Part shown: piece after piece, positions 1-11,742 of the stretch
How the letters are laid out: the number at the start of each line of letters is the position of its first letter
Position numbering within the stretch: position 1 is the stretch's first letter
From: Thuidium tamariscinum
Lineage: Eukaryota; Streptophyta; Bryopsida; Hypnales; Thuidiaceae
NCBI GenBank assembly: GCA_947034885.2
Contig: OX344755.2
Coordinates: 7,938,501 to 8,002,500, forward strand
Direction of reading: 5' to 3'
DNA length: 64,000 bases
The notes under the pieces: model-generated
The model's input: only the letters and a program-made list of their open reading frames with translations
The model's database searches: none
Told to the model about the DNA's origin: nothing
Position numbers and translations under genes: made by a program

Positions 1-745
1 AACTAACAAAACTTCTTTGAAAATCATTCTTTTAAGAAATAAAAATTTAAAATTGATTTATTAGAGTTATATCTATAAAGATTGCTTTGAATCATTCCAT
101 TTTGATTAATGAGATGAAAGTTACAAGGAGTTTTAGTTTAAGTTAGTTTGCGGGTACGTAGTTAAAGAATCTCTATTCCCTACAAAAAAGTTTGAAATTT
201 TTTATTTAATTTAATTTTAATATTTTTGAAAAAAATTAAAACATTGGGTGAAGATGTTTTGTTACAACATTACAATAATTGGGATCATAATTTTTTTCAT
301 TTCCATAAATAAATTTTTTACATTTTAGTATTTTGAATCATTTTCTACTTCTTTCTTTCTACTTCTTTCTATTTACTATTTTTTTCCTATATGTTGTACA
401 ATTCCAAATGATGAAATTTTTTATCATGTAACAAACTTGCATTGAAGGATGAATTCAAAGAATAATCACAATTTTGAACATTTTTTCATACAAATATGAC
501 TCTGTGAAGTGTAGGTGCCCAAGTTTTTGCAAGGATAAAAAAAAGATTTTTGTCAATTCAAATGCTAATATCTTGCAATCTACACAATGAAAATTTCTGA
601 AATTTTTTCTATATCTTTTCAAACCACCTTACTACAAGATCCTATGATCACATGTGTCACAAAAAAATTCTAAAATTTTGCACTTGTGTTATAAATCATA
701 GTTTTGGAGTGGTTCTAGTAATACATAGTCCAAAACCTATAGGGG
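1..745 (-). mobile_element. Family A TTAA-flanked element, reverse orientation, truncated by window start
   Basis: The interior is the reverse complement of the family A copy at 35208-36129. Shared segments include the stretch around 'gattgcaagat', the 'aagtagaaagaag' run and the block near 'attacaac'. The terminus reads ...CCTATAGGGG and is followed by TTAA at 746-749, matching the ends of the other copies. The other terminus lies outside the window. No open reading frame of useful length is present, so this is a non-autonomous, decayed copy. Confidence 0.7.
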
Positions 746-749
746 TTAA

Positions 750-2788
750 TGATGGATACAATCCATTTCATTTTGCATTCAATTTTAATGTTTTGCATTC
801 TAAGTGTGTGAAATATAAAATTTTAATTATATTATATAAATAATTTTAATTTTAAATTCATCTAAACATTCAAAAGTAGGATTAGCAAAAACAATTTAAT
901 TCAAATATGAACTAATTTTGTCAATAAAAACGATTTTTAAGAGTTGATAAACTACCAAAAACTATAAAAATGAGCATGAATGTTTGACGATAATTTAGAA
1001 GTAAAACACATTCAATTTTTGAATTTGTTTAGAATGCTTACATTTATAACATTTCTAATTCTTGTAGAAAACATGCTACAAACCAAAGATCCATCATTGG
1101 TCACCTTTCATTGGTGATGGTCGCTTCTTATCTACAATATTTATTTGGGTGGTTCATTGATAGTGTAACTACCTCCACATGTATATATTTTTCTATCATT
1201 TTTGATATCTTGAAGCTTTGAAATGGACTCATTACAAATATATTTGAAAAGAATAACAAAAAATATTAAAAAGGCAAATTAATATGGATAACTATAGTGA
1301 AAGATAAGGAAGGGAAATATATTTATCCCACTTTTGGGAAGACAAGAGCATATTTACATTGATAGGAGTAATAATAGTGACACTTGGAACAAAGAGAAAA
1401 TATCCATTCTACTACGTATATGATATTCGGCTATAAAAGCCACTCATTTCTTAGAGTCAGTCCTGTAAAATGCAACAAAATTGATACTCATCAATTGTAA
1501 AATGGATCCATAGAAGTAGTTGAATGGATTATTGATGATGGTAGAGTGCTTAAAGACCTCTCAAATGTTTGTTCTAAGGATATAGATGGATAAAATAAGA
1601 ACCATGGTAGATCCATTTTTGAATTAAGTGGCCACACATACATTGAATTTAAAAATGGGAAGATAAATTGCCATTTTATGGTTGAATATGAATCCAAAGT
1701 CATAAACAAGTGCATAAAGTGACAAATGGTTGGAATTAAGGTTGCTTTAAGAAATGCTGGCCAATGCTTATTAAAGAATAACAAAATCATTTTTCAAACC
1801 TCTAAGAGCCCTATTGGAGTTCAAGAATCTTTATTGCAAGAGGAAGGCACTTACTACAATGGTTCCTTTCTTACAAAAAACTAAAACTCCTCAAATGCCA
1901 AAACATTATTCACTTGAGTAATTGTAGAGGCTTGATTATTTTCTTAATAGAGTCTTTCAATTGCTACACAAGTAAATACAATATTAATAAGTAATATTTC
2001 AACTAAGGTATTAGCTTCATATTGTTTAGTAAAATTGTATGTAGAGAACTCTAGTAGGATTTGCTTGTCTATTGTACGTCATCATTTGGAAGAATGATTG
2101 ATTTTTTTGTTTATTTTTTTGTAGGAACAAGTAGTGTAGAAGTTGTAGCTATGGACTACATTGATGACTAAGTGGGAGAGAGCAACAACAAGAGTTAGAA
2201 CAACGATGACAACTAATTTCATAGACCCCAAAGCTAGGGTCCATTACTAGCGACTACAAACCTAATTTGAGCATGAAAGAAGAGAAGACAATCAATAGTT
2301 TAATCTCTAATGGATTCCATTGGGAATTGGAGGGACTACGACAAGAAAATAAATATGAGATAGGGGTAGGATATTTGTCCGACCCACCTATAGAGAAAAA
2401 CAACAAGTTGTACAACTCAACCTCTTACCTCCTCAATAAACAGCTCAAGGTTGTTGGATGATCCATTATCAATAGAGGGGAGTAGCCAATTGAGAAACCT
2501 ATAGTGATGAAGGTGACAACCACGGGTGAATAGATCAATCTGGTCTACAAAAAGACAAGAAGGACGTGGCCAAAAGATTTATAAATTTCCAATACTGTTT
2601 AGCAATCCAAAGAGAGCAAATCACTGAAATGCACCTTTTTAACATCAATCACAACTGTGGGGGGTTGCGACTAATATAAGAAACCAATTTGAATAACTTT
2701 GAGACCTTGTCAACATCAACAACAATGGATCAAGCATGAATGAACAAGGTGAACAATTCCACTATGAATTTATTGTGGTCCAACAACA
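750..2788. other. AT-rich gene-free stretch with broken reading frames
   Basis: Nothing recognisable as a gene is present. On the plus strand around 1501-1790 and 2267-2461 there are short open runs interrupted by stops that read like old coding sequence, but no family motif can be identified. I could not assign this stretch to any repeat family seen elsewhere in the window. Confidence 0.45.
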
Positions 2789-3230
2789 TTGTTGACGGCC
2801 ATAGCTGACATTGACCACAAAAGTAGACATAACAGAGGTAGCAAAGATGCATCACTTAGCCTATTGAGCTTTTCTACTGAGGAAGGAGACATCTATTCAA
2901 TTAAAGATGTAGAAGAAGATAGATTGTGCAGTCAAGTTGTATGCCTAAGTCCAATTATAAAAACTAAGGTAAATAACACCTTTCCACCATCTATTCAAAA
3001 TTTAATTTCCAAAAAAAATGGGAATTGCATACAATCATACTTCCAAGATGCATTGGTAGATGTTGATGATGGCATGCCCTTCAAAACTACAATAAGGACT
3101 CACGATATTTCCATTAGTACTTCTAGAAGCCATAGAGGAGTAGGGGAGAAAAGAAAGTCTTTACAAATGAAGGGGAAAAAAAGGCGGTGACATACTTATT
3201 AGAAATGCAAAGTCATTGATTTCCCCTACA
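2789..3230 (+). pseudogene. Unrecognised broken coding-like segment upstream of the pogo relic
   Basis: An open run of 133 codons (2789-3190) ends in a lysine/arginine-rich tail. After its stop, in another frame, the translation 'LLEMQSH' resembles 'WMMEMQDH' just before the central domain of the pogo-like transposase at 61-63 kb. The segment may therefore be the decayed amino-terminal part of the relic at 3183-3430. The first 120 residues match nothing I recognise. Low confidence that it was ever one gene. Confidence 0.3.
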
Positions 3231-4380
3231 TATGGGCCAATTTAGAGCAAAAGTTTATTATATGATGCGAACAAGGGTTACACCATTTAAAGATGGTATA
3301 CCAAGCCATGGTTGGCTTAGATATGGTTTAAATAGACATCTTGAGCTTACAATATATAAGAAAAGCCTTTGCTCTTGGGCAAAACCAAGCAAAGGCTTTG
3401 TATTCAAAGAATTTGAAGACTTTTTATGAGGGTCGTTGCAAGAAACACTTATCGGTTTTGTCTCAAAATGGCTCAAAATCAATTAGTCCTATGAGTCCTG
3501 TGATTTTTGGAATAATTTTTTTTAAATTGAAAAAATATGTATAATTTGAAGAGCAATGAGAATATTATGTCTCTTGAAATTCAAACCTAAGAATTTTTTT
3601 TCTCTAAATGTTATAGACAATGGAAAATACAATGAAAATAACTCTTTTTTCACTAATTTGGTAAAAATAGTAAAAAGATTCAAAAAATGAAAATGAAAAA
3701 TCGATTTTTTTCCAACTAAAGGTCTTTTTTTCCAATAAATTTCATCTTTGGAAAAAATAAATTTTATTCTCCACACTTGCGCAAAGTCAGCCACTTTGAC
3801 GACATGTGGAGGTTGAACAATATAGTATTAAATTTTTTTTTATCGTGGTCTTGTGTAACTTTAGGTGAGGTCCTTGCATGCCAATTTTCAGCTCAAAATT
3901 TGCATTTTGGGGTCAAAAATAGGACTAAACCCCCCCCCAAAATGGCCAAAGTAGACATCCAATCGGGGACAATTTTAAAATAGTAATTTCGAAAAAATTG
4001 AAAAAATTACAAAAAATGTAAAACTTTTTTAGGCACCTTCATTTCAAGTTTCAATTCAAATGAACAAAAGATGGAAAAGTTATGAGCAAAAAACTACCTC
4101 CTAAAGGTCAAGGGGACAAAAAAAAGGACAAGTGTTTCTTGCAATCATCCATGACAACTTATCAAGGCTATATGATAAACATGCATATCTACCCCACCAA
4201 ATCTTGAATTGTAAAAAATTAGAAAGAGGTGGAGGTGGTTTTGTGACAACAAAGAGAGGTGTTAGAAATGTTCACCTAGTAGATCCAAACAACCAAAAAT
4301 GGTTATCAATATTAGCATGAATTAATGCTATAAGAGAAAGACTTTCAAGCTTCTACATTTTCAAGGGAAAAAAAAGCTTA
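3183..4380 (+). pseudogene. Decayed pogo/Tigger-like transposase relic, interrupted by an insertion
   Basis: Two pieces match the transposase at 61137-63119 in order and orientation. Piece one (about 3190-3430) encodes TPFKDGIPSHGWL followed by NRHLELT, matching IPFKDGIPGRGWL and NRHPELT of the better copy. It then runs into KNLKTFYEG (compare ENLQRAYEE). Piece two (about 4145-4370) encodes DKHAYLPHQIL, then TTKRGVRNVH, then FYIFKGK, matching EEHGYSPSHIW, FARRGRRSVH and FYIFKGK. About 700 bp of unrelated AT-rich sequence lies between them. The first catalytic aspartate (NADESG in the better copy) is replaced by NCKKLE, and stops and frame changes are frequent. It is dead and older than the 61-kb copy. 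Confidence 0.7.
3436..4144. mobile_element. Putative insertion with 15-bp terminal inverted repeats inside the pogo relic
   Basis: TTGCAAGAAACACTT at 3436-3450 and its exact reverse complement at 4130-4144 bound a 709-bp AT-rich segment. The segment separates the two halves of the pogo relic, which supports a later insertion. No target duplication could be read with certainty, and the interior has no coding potential. An alternative is two rearranged relic copies in inverted order at the junctions. Confidence 0.45.
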
Positions 4381-4384
4381 ACCC

Positions 4385-6703
4385 TTGAGTGCCCAAGCAT
4401 GTCAAATATGGCCTCTCCATTTCAAAAAAATTCCATATTTGACTATTATAATCTTTTCAATAGTACGGTTAAAGGAGACATGCTTTTTTGTACACCTCAA
4501 AATTTGTCTCTACTACCAATCAGTACAGTTGAAGCATGTGAATTTCAATTTAGGAGATAATTTGATTGGAATGAATTGAGAAAAGGTTTCAAACACTAGA
4601 AGAAAACCGTGTTTTTTTAATGTCTAGCCCTGACATACTCATGTCTAGAGGTGAACATCTACATGTCTAGACAGATGTCTGGATGTCACAATGTGCATTT
4701 CAATGTCTATAGTAGATTTTTTTGTGTGTTGGAGACGAAGGTGTAAAATTCTAGTGAAAAACAAGATGTGCTTCCATTGACATCGACTTTTTGCTAGCAT
4801 TGGTTGAAGACAGGGTGATGTTGGAATTGATGTCTATAGAATCATTCATTGCCACGTCAGCTTCATTGACCCATTTTGACTTTGAATAATTTTATAAGAA
4901 TTATTTTGGTTCAAAATAAAAATACTGCCCAAGTAAGAAAAAACGAAATGGGCAGTGACAAAAAAAATTCCGGGGGAAAAAATGATGACGTGGCTGTTGA
5001 CGTCACATCTGACATCAAATATTCATGACATGGCAGTTTCTATAATCTGACGTGGCAGATTGCCACGTCACTACTTTTAGGTACTACACAAATTTGATGT
5101 TCTCTTAGACGTCAGAAGAGACTTAATTAAGTCATAGTAGATGTCCTCTGAGACATTTATAAGTCTCATAAGGCACCTTGTAAGAGTGTCATGTTCATGT
5201 AGACGTTGAGTGTGACTTTAATGCGTTGGTTTTATGTTCATCGCAGTCCAATAGTGCTTTACACTTGCCCCATATATTGCAATATGACTACACACAATAG
5301 TTGGTGTTTGAAGTTGTTACTTCTTAAGTCACATGGAACGCATGGATTCATTGCATAGGGTTAGTTTATCTTGCATAGAGGATACATTTTGAAACCCTCT
5401 ATAATCTTATTTGCAAGCTACACTGTTGATCCTGAGTAAAGCTATTGTTTTATTTCCAATTCAATGTGAGTGCTTTATGCAAGGCCTACAATCACAAATA
5501 GGTGTCTTTATTAGATTAATCTCAAAACTGATAACTAATTCACACCTACTCCTAAAATTATGAATCTAACAGTAATAGATTCTACTATAGTTTTCCTTCA
5601 TTTTAAAAATAAGAACAAATACTTTTTGAAACCCTAAATTTTTCTAAAATGGTGCTCAATCTATAAAGTGATGCTTTAACAACCATCTATCTTAGATAGT
5701 ATTATATTCAACAATCATATATCCTTTGCAATTTTCAAATTTCAACAAAAGTTTTTTGGAAGTAAAAGAAATGTCTCGATTGTTAAACATGAATGTAGAT
5801 TAAAAATCTTTGGAGTTGCAAATTTGTAAATGTTCAATTTAATGGTCCAAGCCAAAAATAAAAACTAATGTCAACAAATATTTGAGAAAATTAAGCATTA
5901 AAGGTAATTTATCTACATAATACATTTACTTTATGAGATTTGAAAGTAAAAGGATATATAATTTGCCATCACATTAGCAATTGTTGCTCAATTGCCTTAT
6001 GCATGAACAATTGGATACAAGCCTAGGTACATGATTTCTTTAATGAACTTAGTCTTCCAATTAGTTCAATGGTAGAAATTCATAGAATTCTTCAAGCATA
6101 ATTTTTTGTAGCCTCATTCTACAAAAGTAATTTTACTTCTTCACTCAATATTGTTGTCAAGGCTACTTTGGCTACTATGACCATAACATGAGTCAACCTA
6201 TGCCAATTGCTTTTGTAGAAGTAGCCACTACGCAAAATAGAGTCATGAATGAGAAAGGGATATCCATCATGATCAATTGAAGGGGTGATTTATATCAAGA
6301 CTAGAATAAGGGCCTACTCAAATTTTGAAAGTTGTAATTGATCACTAAATGGGCTATAGTTCAAGTTGAGTCTACAATTAGGTCAAGGCCTATACCATTC
6401 TCTATAAAAGAGAAGTCTACTTGGTGCCTTTTGTGGCCAAAGGCACATAATATTATTTTTGATTTTTAAGAGCATTTATCTCTCTCACCACATTGAAGTT
6501 GATCTAATATAATTCAATGGTGCCATAATGCCTAAAAATCTCACAATATTTGACTTTGTTTATTCATTTGGACCAAAAAACATTATAAATGCAACTTAGA
6601 ATGAGTATTTAATAAAGAATTTCAAACAATATTTGTTGAACATAATCTATAGATCATGTCTATACAATTAGATCTACTATCGCATCAACCAATATTTATC
6701 AAT
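4385..6703. other. Gene-free AT-rich stretch with a TGACGT-rich patch
   Basis: No gene recognised. Between about 4850 and 5075 the sequence contains several TGACG/CACGTCA words, for example around 4984-5010 and 5049-5072. Such words can be bZIP-type binding motifs, but here they sit in degenerate inverted-repeat DNA far from any gene, so I treat them as repeat-derived. The remainder is low-complexity AT-rich sequence. Confidence 0.4.
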
Positions 6704-6712
6704 AAAATTAAG

Positions 6713-7907
6713 CCTGGGGAGATTACTCACGATTTTTAGAAAACTATGTGAGTTAAAAGATAGGGTCTATTTAATTCAAAGGGGATAAATTTTATATATA
6801 TGTAGAACTACTATAGGGTTCTTAAAATGTCACATATCCTATTATATATAAATTAGGCTATGTATAAACATCATTTAGTAGGAATTTTTATTAATAAATT
6901 AGCCTTTACAAATAGGGTTCATATAAAAAGTTTGTAGTACAATGAGTATAGATGTAAACAAACTTTTTTAATTGAATGATAAAACTTATACAATTTAGTA
7001 AATCTAAGGATGTTTTTCAGGAGATTTGTTGTTATCATCAAATAATTCTAGCCTATATATACAAATCTTTCCTTAAGTATACCAATTATGTAACATGTAA
7101 GAAACTATTGTTCCAAGACAAAAAAATTGAGCTGTAAATTTACAATGAGGTTGTACTATGGAGATTTGTGTTCACACAAAGTACCCATTATGAAATTGGT
7201 GTAGAGTGTGCAACATTGGCATGGAATATTTTCTATACTTTGACACTACAAACTCTAGATTTGCCTCAACTACTTGAACATATACTTGTAAATGTTTAGA
7301 ATCATCTTCTTTTTACTAGTGTTTAATAAACACTCTTTTATTTTTTGATTCTAAATTCAAAATCATTGTAAATGCATATATAAAAATAAAATATATAGTC
7401 TCTATATTATAGTAGAGGTCATATTCTTGGGGTAATCTACAATGTTTTTAGAGTGTCAATTTCTCATTTTGTTCATGTTATATTGCTAGTATTGGCGTTT
7501 TTCTTAGTTTTAGTATCATAACTATATTTAATGTTTCTAGGATGTTTATTATTCACCATATTAGGTTGTTTAGAATACATGGCATAGAACTTAGAATATT
7601 TAAAACTATTGTTGCATTTTACATTTTTATTTGTCATTTGAAATTATACTACAATACAAGTAGTGCATATATTAAAAAAATAGTGTATATGTAAGACACT
7701 ACTTTTATAGTGTGTTGTAAATGGATATGAAAAAATTAGACATATAAATTTTGTATATAAGATAGCCTAACTATAAAAACCAAATGATTGAATTTATATG
7801 TAAAAATACGGTCATTTTAATTACTAAAATGAAAATAAATAGCCCTGTGTTAAATACCCTTTTAACTCAGGTGTATGCTTAAAATTACAAGGAGTGATCT
7901 CCCCGGG
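6713..7907 (+). mobile_element. Family B: Mutator-like non-autonomous element with 9-bp target duplication
   Basis: The ends are CCTGGGGAGATTACTC (left) and the complement of CCCGGGGAGATCACTCC (right). AAAATTAAG is repeated exactly at 6704-6712 and 7908-7916, immediately outside both ends. A 9-bp direct repeat is the usual target duplication of Mutator-like elements. The interior of about 1.2 kb is AT-rich and encodes no transposase. Related pieces lie at about 9957-10643 (same orientation) and at 11743-12915 and 38171-38775 (opposite orientation). Confidence 0.75.
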
Positions 7908-7916
7908 AAAATTAAG

Positions 7917-9667
7917 CTAAAGCTTTAAAATGTATTCCAAAATTAATTTTTGATCAAGTATTTATAAAGTCCAAATGAGTTTTTTTCTTTTAGTTCAAAT
8001 TTATTAAAACTTAATTATAGTGATTTGATAAGATTTTCATTTGACTTATTTATCAAAGTCATTGTTTGAACCAAAAAAATTATTTTTTGAGGTAAAACAC
8101 ACCAATATTGTTTGAACTTCAGAATATATAGAAAACAAGTCTTGTCATTTTAAGTATATAAATGTTAAGAAATTAACACAAAAATCTACAAAAATGAGAT
8201 GGATGAAAATCATATGTTTGTGTGCTTGGGATGTATTTGATTGATTTGTAGTTTGAAATGTGAATCTCTAGTCTTTATAGGATTAAGATCTACAATGTTG
8301 AATCTAAAAACAAATAGCTAAATTACCAAGGATTCTATTAATCTAGAACGAATTCAATTTGTTATAAGTTCTTTGTTCGACACAAGTAAAGAGAATAAAG
8401 TCTTTTTTTAAAGATTGAAGGAAGTTTTTTTTTGCATGAATTTATGCTAGCTTCTACTCATTATACTCTATGCGTCAAGCTTCATTGCACGTCATCATGA
8501 AAAACATTGCAAAAGTTGTTATTTTTTAAATTTCATAGTGAAAGTGGACAACAAAAAATATGTTTTAAAAATAGATCATATAATTGAAAATAGATAATTT
8601 AATATGGGATACAAATTTCTTATTAGAACACTCTCACCATTAGAATTGACAAATTTGATGTTCTTGTCAAAGTTATTAGCAATTAGTTTTTCTTTCATTA
8701 ACCCCTAATTGCCTGGGCAACTATATATGGTAATATGGTTGCGCAGAAAATTTCAGCTCAAATCTGAATGGACAGTTAAATTCCTTTGACCATTTTGAAA
8801 TATTTTTCGGGCAATTTTTAGTGTTAATTATTGAAAACTTTCACTTTTCACAGAAAAAAAAGTAAATATTTGATTATTTAGGGGTCTTCAAAGGCATATA
8901 TGAAACATTAGTGAAGAGCAAAGCTTGCCAATTCTACTTCATTTTCCACTTTATTGTGCAACTTGCCCATTTCACTTGATTCAAGATCTAAGAAATTGTA
9001 CTTCCAAATGCTTTGAAAATGGTCCTAGTAAAAAGAGTACAGTATTTTTATGATTTTCACCATTGAAAATTTCAGCATGCAAGTGTTGATTGGAAGATTT
9101 TGCGATTTTTAGTTATAGAAAAATATTGTATTGTACTACAATTGCAAGGTGGATTGTGTAATGAATTTGATAGCTTTTCAAGTGAAATTAAGTTTTTTGA
9201 AAGTACATTTTAGTATACTAACACTATTTGTATTTGTTCGTGTCACCATTAATTCCAAAAACTTTAATATACAAATTTCTAAATCATTGTGGGGAGAGGT
9301 AACATACTCAAAATAGAAAACACACATTTCTCTTGTTATAATCTTACAACTCCTTTGCAATTTTGCACTCAAAATTGGATTGTAGACTAATGTGCAAGCT
9401 CTTAAAACATCTATGTGGTTGAATTTTGAAAAAAGAAAAATTTGCTTCATTGGAGATTATTAGAAGCCAATGATATTTTTTCATAAGAAAAATACACTTG
9501 CCAAGGCTTAGGCACTTAAGAGGTAAGTAGTACATCATCTTTTATAAAAAATTTATAGAAAAATAATATTAATTTTTTTTGCTTTAATATATATTTTTAA
9601 ATATTCTCAACCTATTTTCAAAGATAATATCTTAATTATACATGTTTTGGACTTACTTGATTTTTTT
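7917..9667. other. Gene-free AT-rich stretch
   Basis: No gene seen. A family A-type end, TTAACCCCTAA, occurs at 8699-8709 without a matching right end nearby, suggesting a broken element. Open runs near 9131-9540 are short, overlap on both strands and show no motifs. Confidence 0.4.
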
Positions 9668-11330
9668 CTAAAGATATTGAAATGATAAAAATTTATTTCT
9701 AATAAGGGCTAGAAATCTCTATTTTTTGAAGTTTAAGAACATTAATTTAGCAATAGGTGGGAGGTTTTGATCTAGAATTATAGGATCTTGCACTAGACCA
9801 ATATAAAATGAATAGTAGAAATTTCAGAAACTTTGACCATGTAGATTGTAAGATATTTGCATTTGAAGTGAAGAAAACAAGTGTTTTTTGCACATTTTGT
9901 GACAAGACTTTTTGCTTTGAATCTTCTTGATTTCTTAAAGAGATCACTTTCAATTTTAAAAAAACTACGTGAGTTAAAAGATAGGGTCCATTTAATTTAA
10001 AGGAGAAAAAATAATATATAGAACTACTATAAGGTCCTTGAAATGCTACATATCCTATTTTAAACAAATTAGGCTATGTAAAAACATTATTGAGTAGGAA
10101 TTGTTATTAATACATTAGCCTTTACATATAGGATCCATACAGATTTTTTGTAGTACAATGAGTATAGATGTAGACAAATTTTTTTAAGTGAATGATAAAA
10201 TCTACACAATCTAGTAAATCTAGGGATTTCTTTTCTTGAGATTTGTTGTAGTTGTCAGATGATTCTAGCTTACAAACCAATCCTTTCATAAGTGCACCAA
10301 CGATGTGACAACATATTATTTGTCATCTAAAATTGTATTACAATACTAATAGTCCATATATCAAAAAAAGTAAGTGTACATGTAAGACATTAGTTTTATG
10401 ATGTAAATTGTATATGAGTATGAAAAAATTAGACATGTAAGTTTTGTATATAAGATAGTCCAACTATAAAATCACATGATTAAATTTATAAAAAATCGTA
10501 AGATATTAAAAATATGCCTTGGATATCTTTATATGTAAAAATATGATCATTTAAAATAATATAATGAAGGTAAATAGCCCTACATCAAATACCTTGTTAA
10601 ATGAGGTGTATACTTTAAATTACAAGAAGTGATCTCCCTATGCTTGATTTGAAAGTTTTTTACAATTGAATTTAAAGTTTTAAAAAAAGATTTATCTTGA
10701 AGATGTAAGTTGAGAGTCAAAGGAAAAAAATTTTAAAAATAAAAGATTTGATTTTCATTCATTAAAAGAATGTTAAGTAGAGGTAGCTTTGAGATTGGAT
10801 GAAACACCAAATCATTAATAGCTCTTAGATGGAATCAAAGTACCATAATCCCAACAATGAAAATGTTCTTGCATGTAAACTTAACCTTGTCAAGCAATTT
10901 TTTTTCAATTTGTGAAAATTGCATTAAAAAATGAACTTTGTAAAAAGAAATTTCAAGAAGATGGAAGATACTAAAGTTGCCTCTAAAACAAGATTGTCCA
11001 TAATTTTCTTATTACTAGTCCAAATGGAATGATTATTTCTTTAGATGTTAACAAAAATGTAATCTTTGAGAAAAAAAATTTCAAAATTCAAAATATTCTA
11101 TTTATTTTTGTTTTTTTGTACTATTTGAAAAAATGCTTTTAAGACTTTAGAGTGTGTAACTTTTTTCTCTTGGTCATCAATTGGGATGAACATTATATTT
11201 TTAGAAAGTAATGTGATTTTCTATCTTCAAAAACATTCAAAAAATCATGTCAAAAATAGAAGTTAGATGAACCTACCCAAAGTTCCTAGTGTCCTCCAAG
11301 GGAACTTTGGAATACTTTAAACTTTAGGAA
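9668..11330 (+). mobile_element. Family A element (degenerate) split by a family B fragment
   Basis: From about 9765 ('ataggatcttgcac...gattgtaagatatttgca') the sequence follows other family A copies. It is interrupted at about 9957-10643 by family B sequence and resumes to CTTTAGGAA at 11322-11330, followed by TTAA at 11331-11334. Removing the insertion leaves about 980 bp, close to the 922-924 bp of better copies. The left end is too decayed to place exactly. Confidence 0.55.
9957..10643 (+). mobile_element. Family B (Mutator-like) fragment nested in family A
   Basis: The segment starts with 'aaaactacgtgagttaaaagat', the sub-terminal sequence of the element at 6713-7907, and ends with 'aagtgatctccct', its right terminus. 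The first roughly 30 bp of the left end and the middle of the element are missing. It is a truncated internal-deletion copy with no coding capacity. Confidence 0.6.
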
Positions 11331-11742
11331 TTAATTCATACTTGAAATCAAAGACCCTTCATTAGTAAAAAAAGGTAGTAATATACAAAATTAATCTCCT
11401 ACAAAATTGGGGTTAATTTTATTAGATGGAGACTTTAACACATTCCAAGGATAAAACACATGAATGTATTCATCCAAAACTTCCAAAGCTTCTTAGGAAA
11501 GAAAATCTTGAAATATTCCAATAATCAACTTAGTGAAGGTGAAGGATTATAATTCATTAAACTTACCAAAAATAAATAAAGTCTTCTTAGTATGGTATGC
11601 TTTCAATCCTTTCATCCACATGTCATATAAAGAGGGTGTGAGGTAGATGAAAGCTTGCAAAAAATTGTTAAACAATGCTAAGGGATTCTTCAAATTGTGT
11701 AATCCATCTCAACAATTACAAAAACAAATAGAAGTTGCTCTT

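Noticed and set aside
4984..5072. Cluster of TGACG/CACGTCA words as a bZIP-responsive promoter
   Set aside because: No gene lies nearby, and the words fall in degenerate inverted-repeat DNA.
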